A DNA stretch of 6,064 nt from an uncultured bacterium (GTDB lineage: Bacteria; Bacillota; Clostridia; TANB77; CAG-508), in contig CAJMRU010000064.1 of assembly GCA_905215845.1 (NCBI GenBank), forward strand, positions 1-6,064, in the 5' to 3' direction. Shown here piece by piece: positions 5,902-6,064 of the stretch. The notes under the pieces are model-generated. The model saw only the letters and a program-made list of their open reading frames with translations. It made no database searches and was not told the DNA's origin. The position numbers were made by a program, and so were the translations under genes. Positions within the stretch are counted from its first letter, which is position 1. Each line of letters opens with the position of its first letter.

Positions 5902-6064
5902 GTTTTTATATTAATTTTACAAATTTATGGTTGCTAAATAACATTATTTATTATAGAGAAGCTGGAAATAGGTTATAATGATGACTTTTTTGAATTTTTG
6001 ACGTTCGATTGGAATGAAGATTAGAATTGGTTAGGCTTTCGAATGAGGAATGCTCACGGTACCT
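5902..6064. other. Right flank without a recognised gene; base composition shifts
   Basis: No complete gene is present. From about 5953 the sequence becomes less AT-rich (40 G+C of 112 bases by hand count), and the plus strand becomes G-rich over C (29 G, 11 C), opposite to the minus-strand genes to the left. A plus-strand frame without an ATG runs from 5938 to a TAG at 6022-6024, with a C-terminal-like stretch G-Y-N-D-D-F-F-E-F-L. The frame then stays open to the window edge. It could be a gene remnant or chance. No dprA end is seen on the minus strand. Confidence 0.35.

Noticed and set aside
5756..6064. Riboswitch or T-box in the topA upstream region
   Set aside because: No recognisable conserved core, specifier or antiterminator sequence and no terminator hairpin before the topA start.
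5938..6064. TAG read-through (recoded stop) in the plus-strand frame
   Set aside because: TAG serves as the normal stop of both the deacetylase and ATPase genes, so recoding is not supported.

Overview
The window is strongly AT-rich. All five convincing protein genes lie on the minus strand, and each starts at an ATG behind a purine-rich AGGAG/GGAGGG-type Shine-Dalgarno site. Rho-independent hairpins, an AT-rich codon choice and the protein families present point to a low-G+C Firmicute, most likely a clostridial (possibly gut-derived) bacterium. Species or genus cannot be named from this sequence. TAG and TAA are both used as stops, so there is no sign of a recoded genetic code.

In the direction of transcription (right to left) the layout is as follows. 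Positions 5756-6064 are a leader and flank with no complete gene, a candidate topA promoter and a perfect 12-bp inverted repeat. Next is a full-length topA (DNA topoisomerase I, 5755-3680), ending in a strong terminator hairpin (3622-3660). A 209-base (3413-3621) regulatory interval then carries two near-identical 43-bp palindromic repeats interleaved with promoter elements. It drives a COG1373-type AAA ATPase with a DUF4143 C-terminal region (3412-2168). A gap of 111 bases leads to a two-gene unit: a histidine phosphatase (2056-1430), then, 30 bases on, a very short family I pyrophosphatase-like protein (1399-1058). That unit ends at a terminator near 955-988. A membrane-anchored NodB/PdaB-like polysaccharide deacetylase (826-56) follows behind its own possible promoter.

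The genes are not one pathway. topA is housekeeping DNA supercoiling control. The phosphatase/pyrophosphatase-like pair could act together in small-molecule phosphate metabolism. The deacetylase belongs to cell-wall or spore-envelope metabolism, and the ATPase is an accessory gene of unknown role. The most unusual structure is the duplicated promoter-plus-palindrome module in front of the ATPase. The deacetylase (altered catalytic Asp motif) and the pyrophosphatase-like protein (missing active-site segments) are both atypical family members. No CRISPR array, rRNA, tRNA, insertion sequence or complete mobile element was seen.
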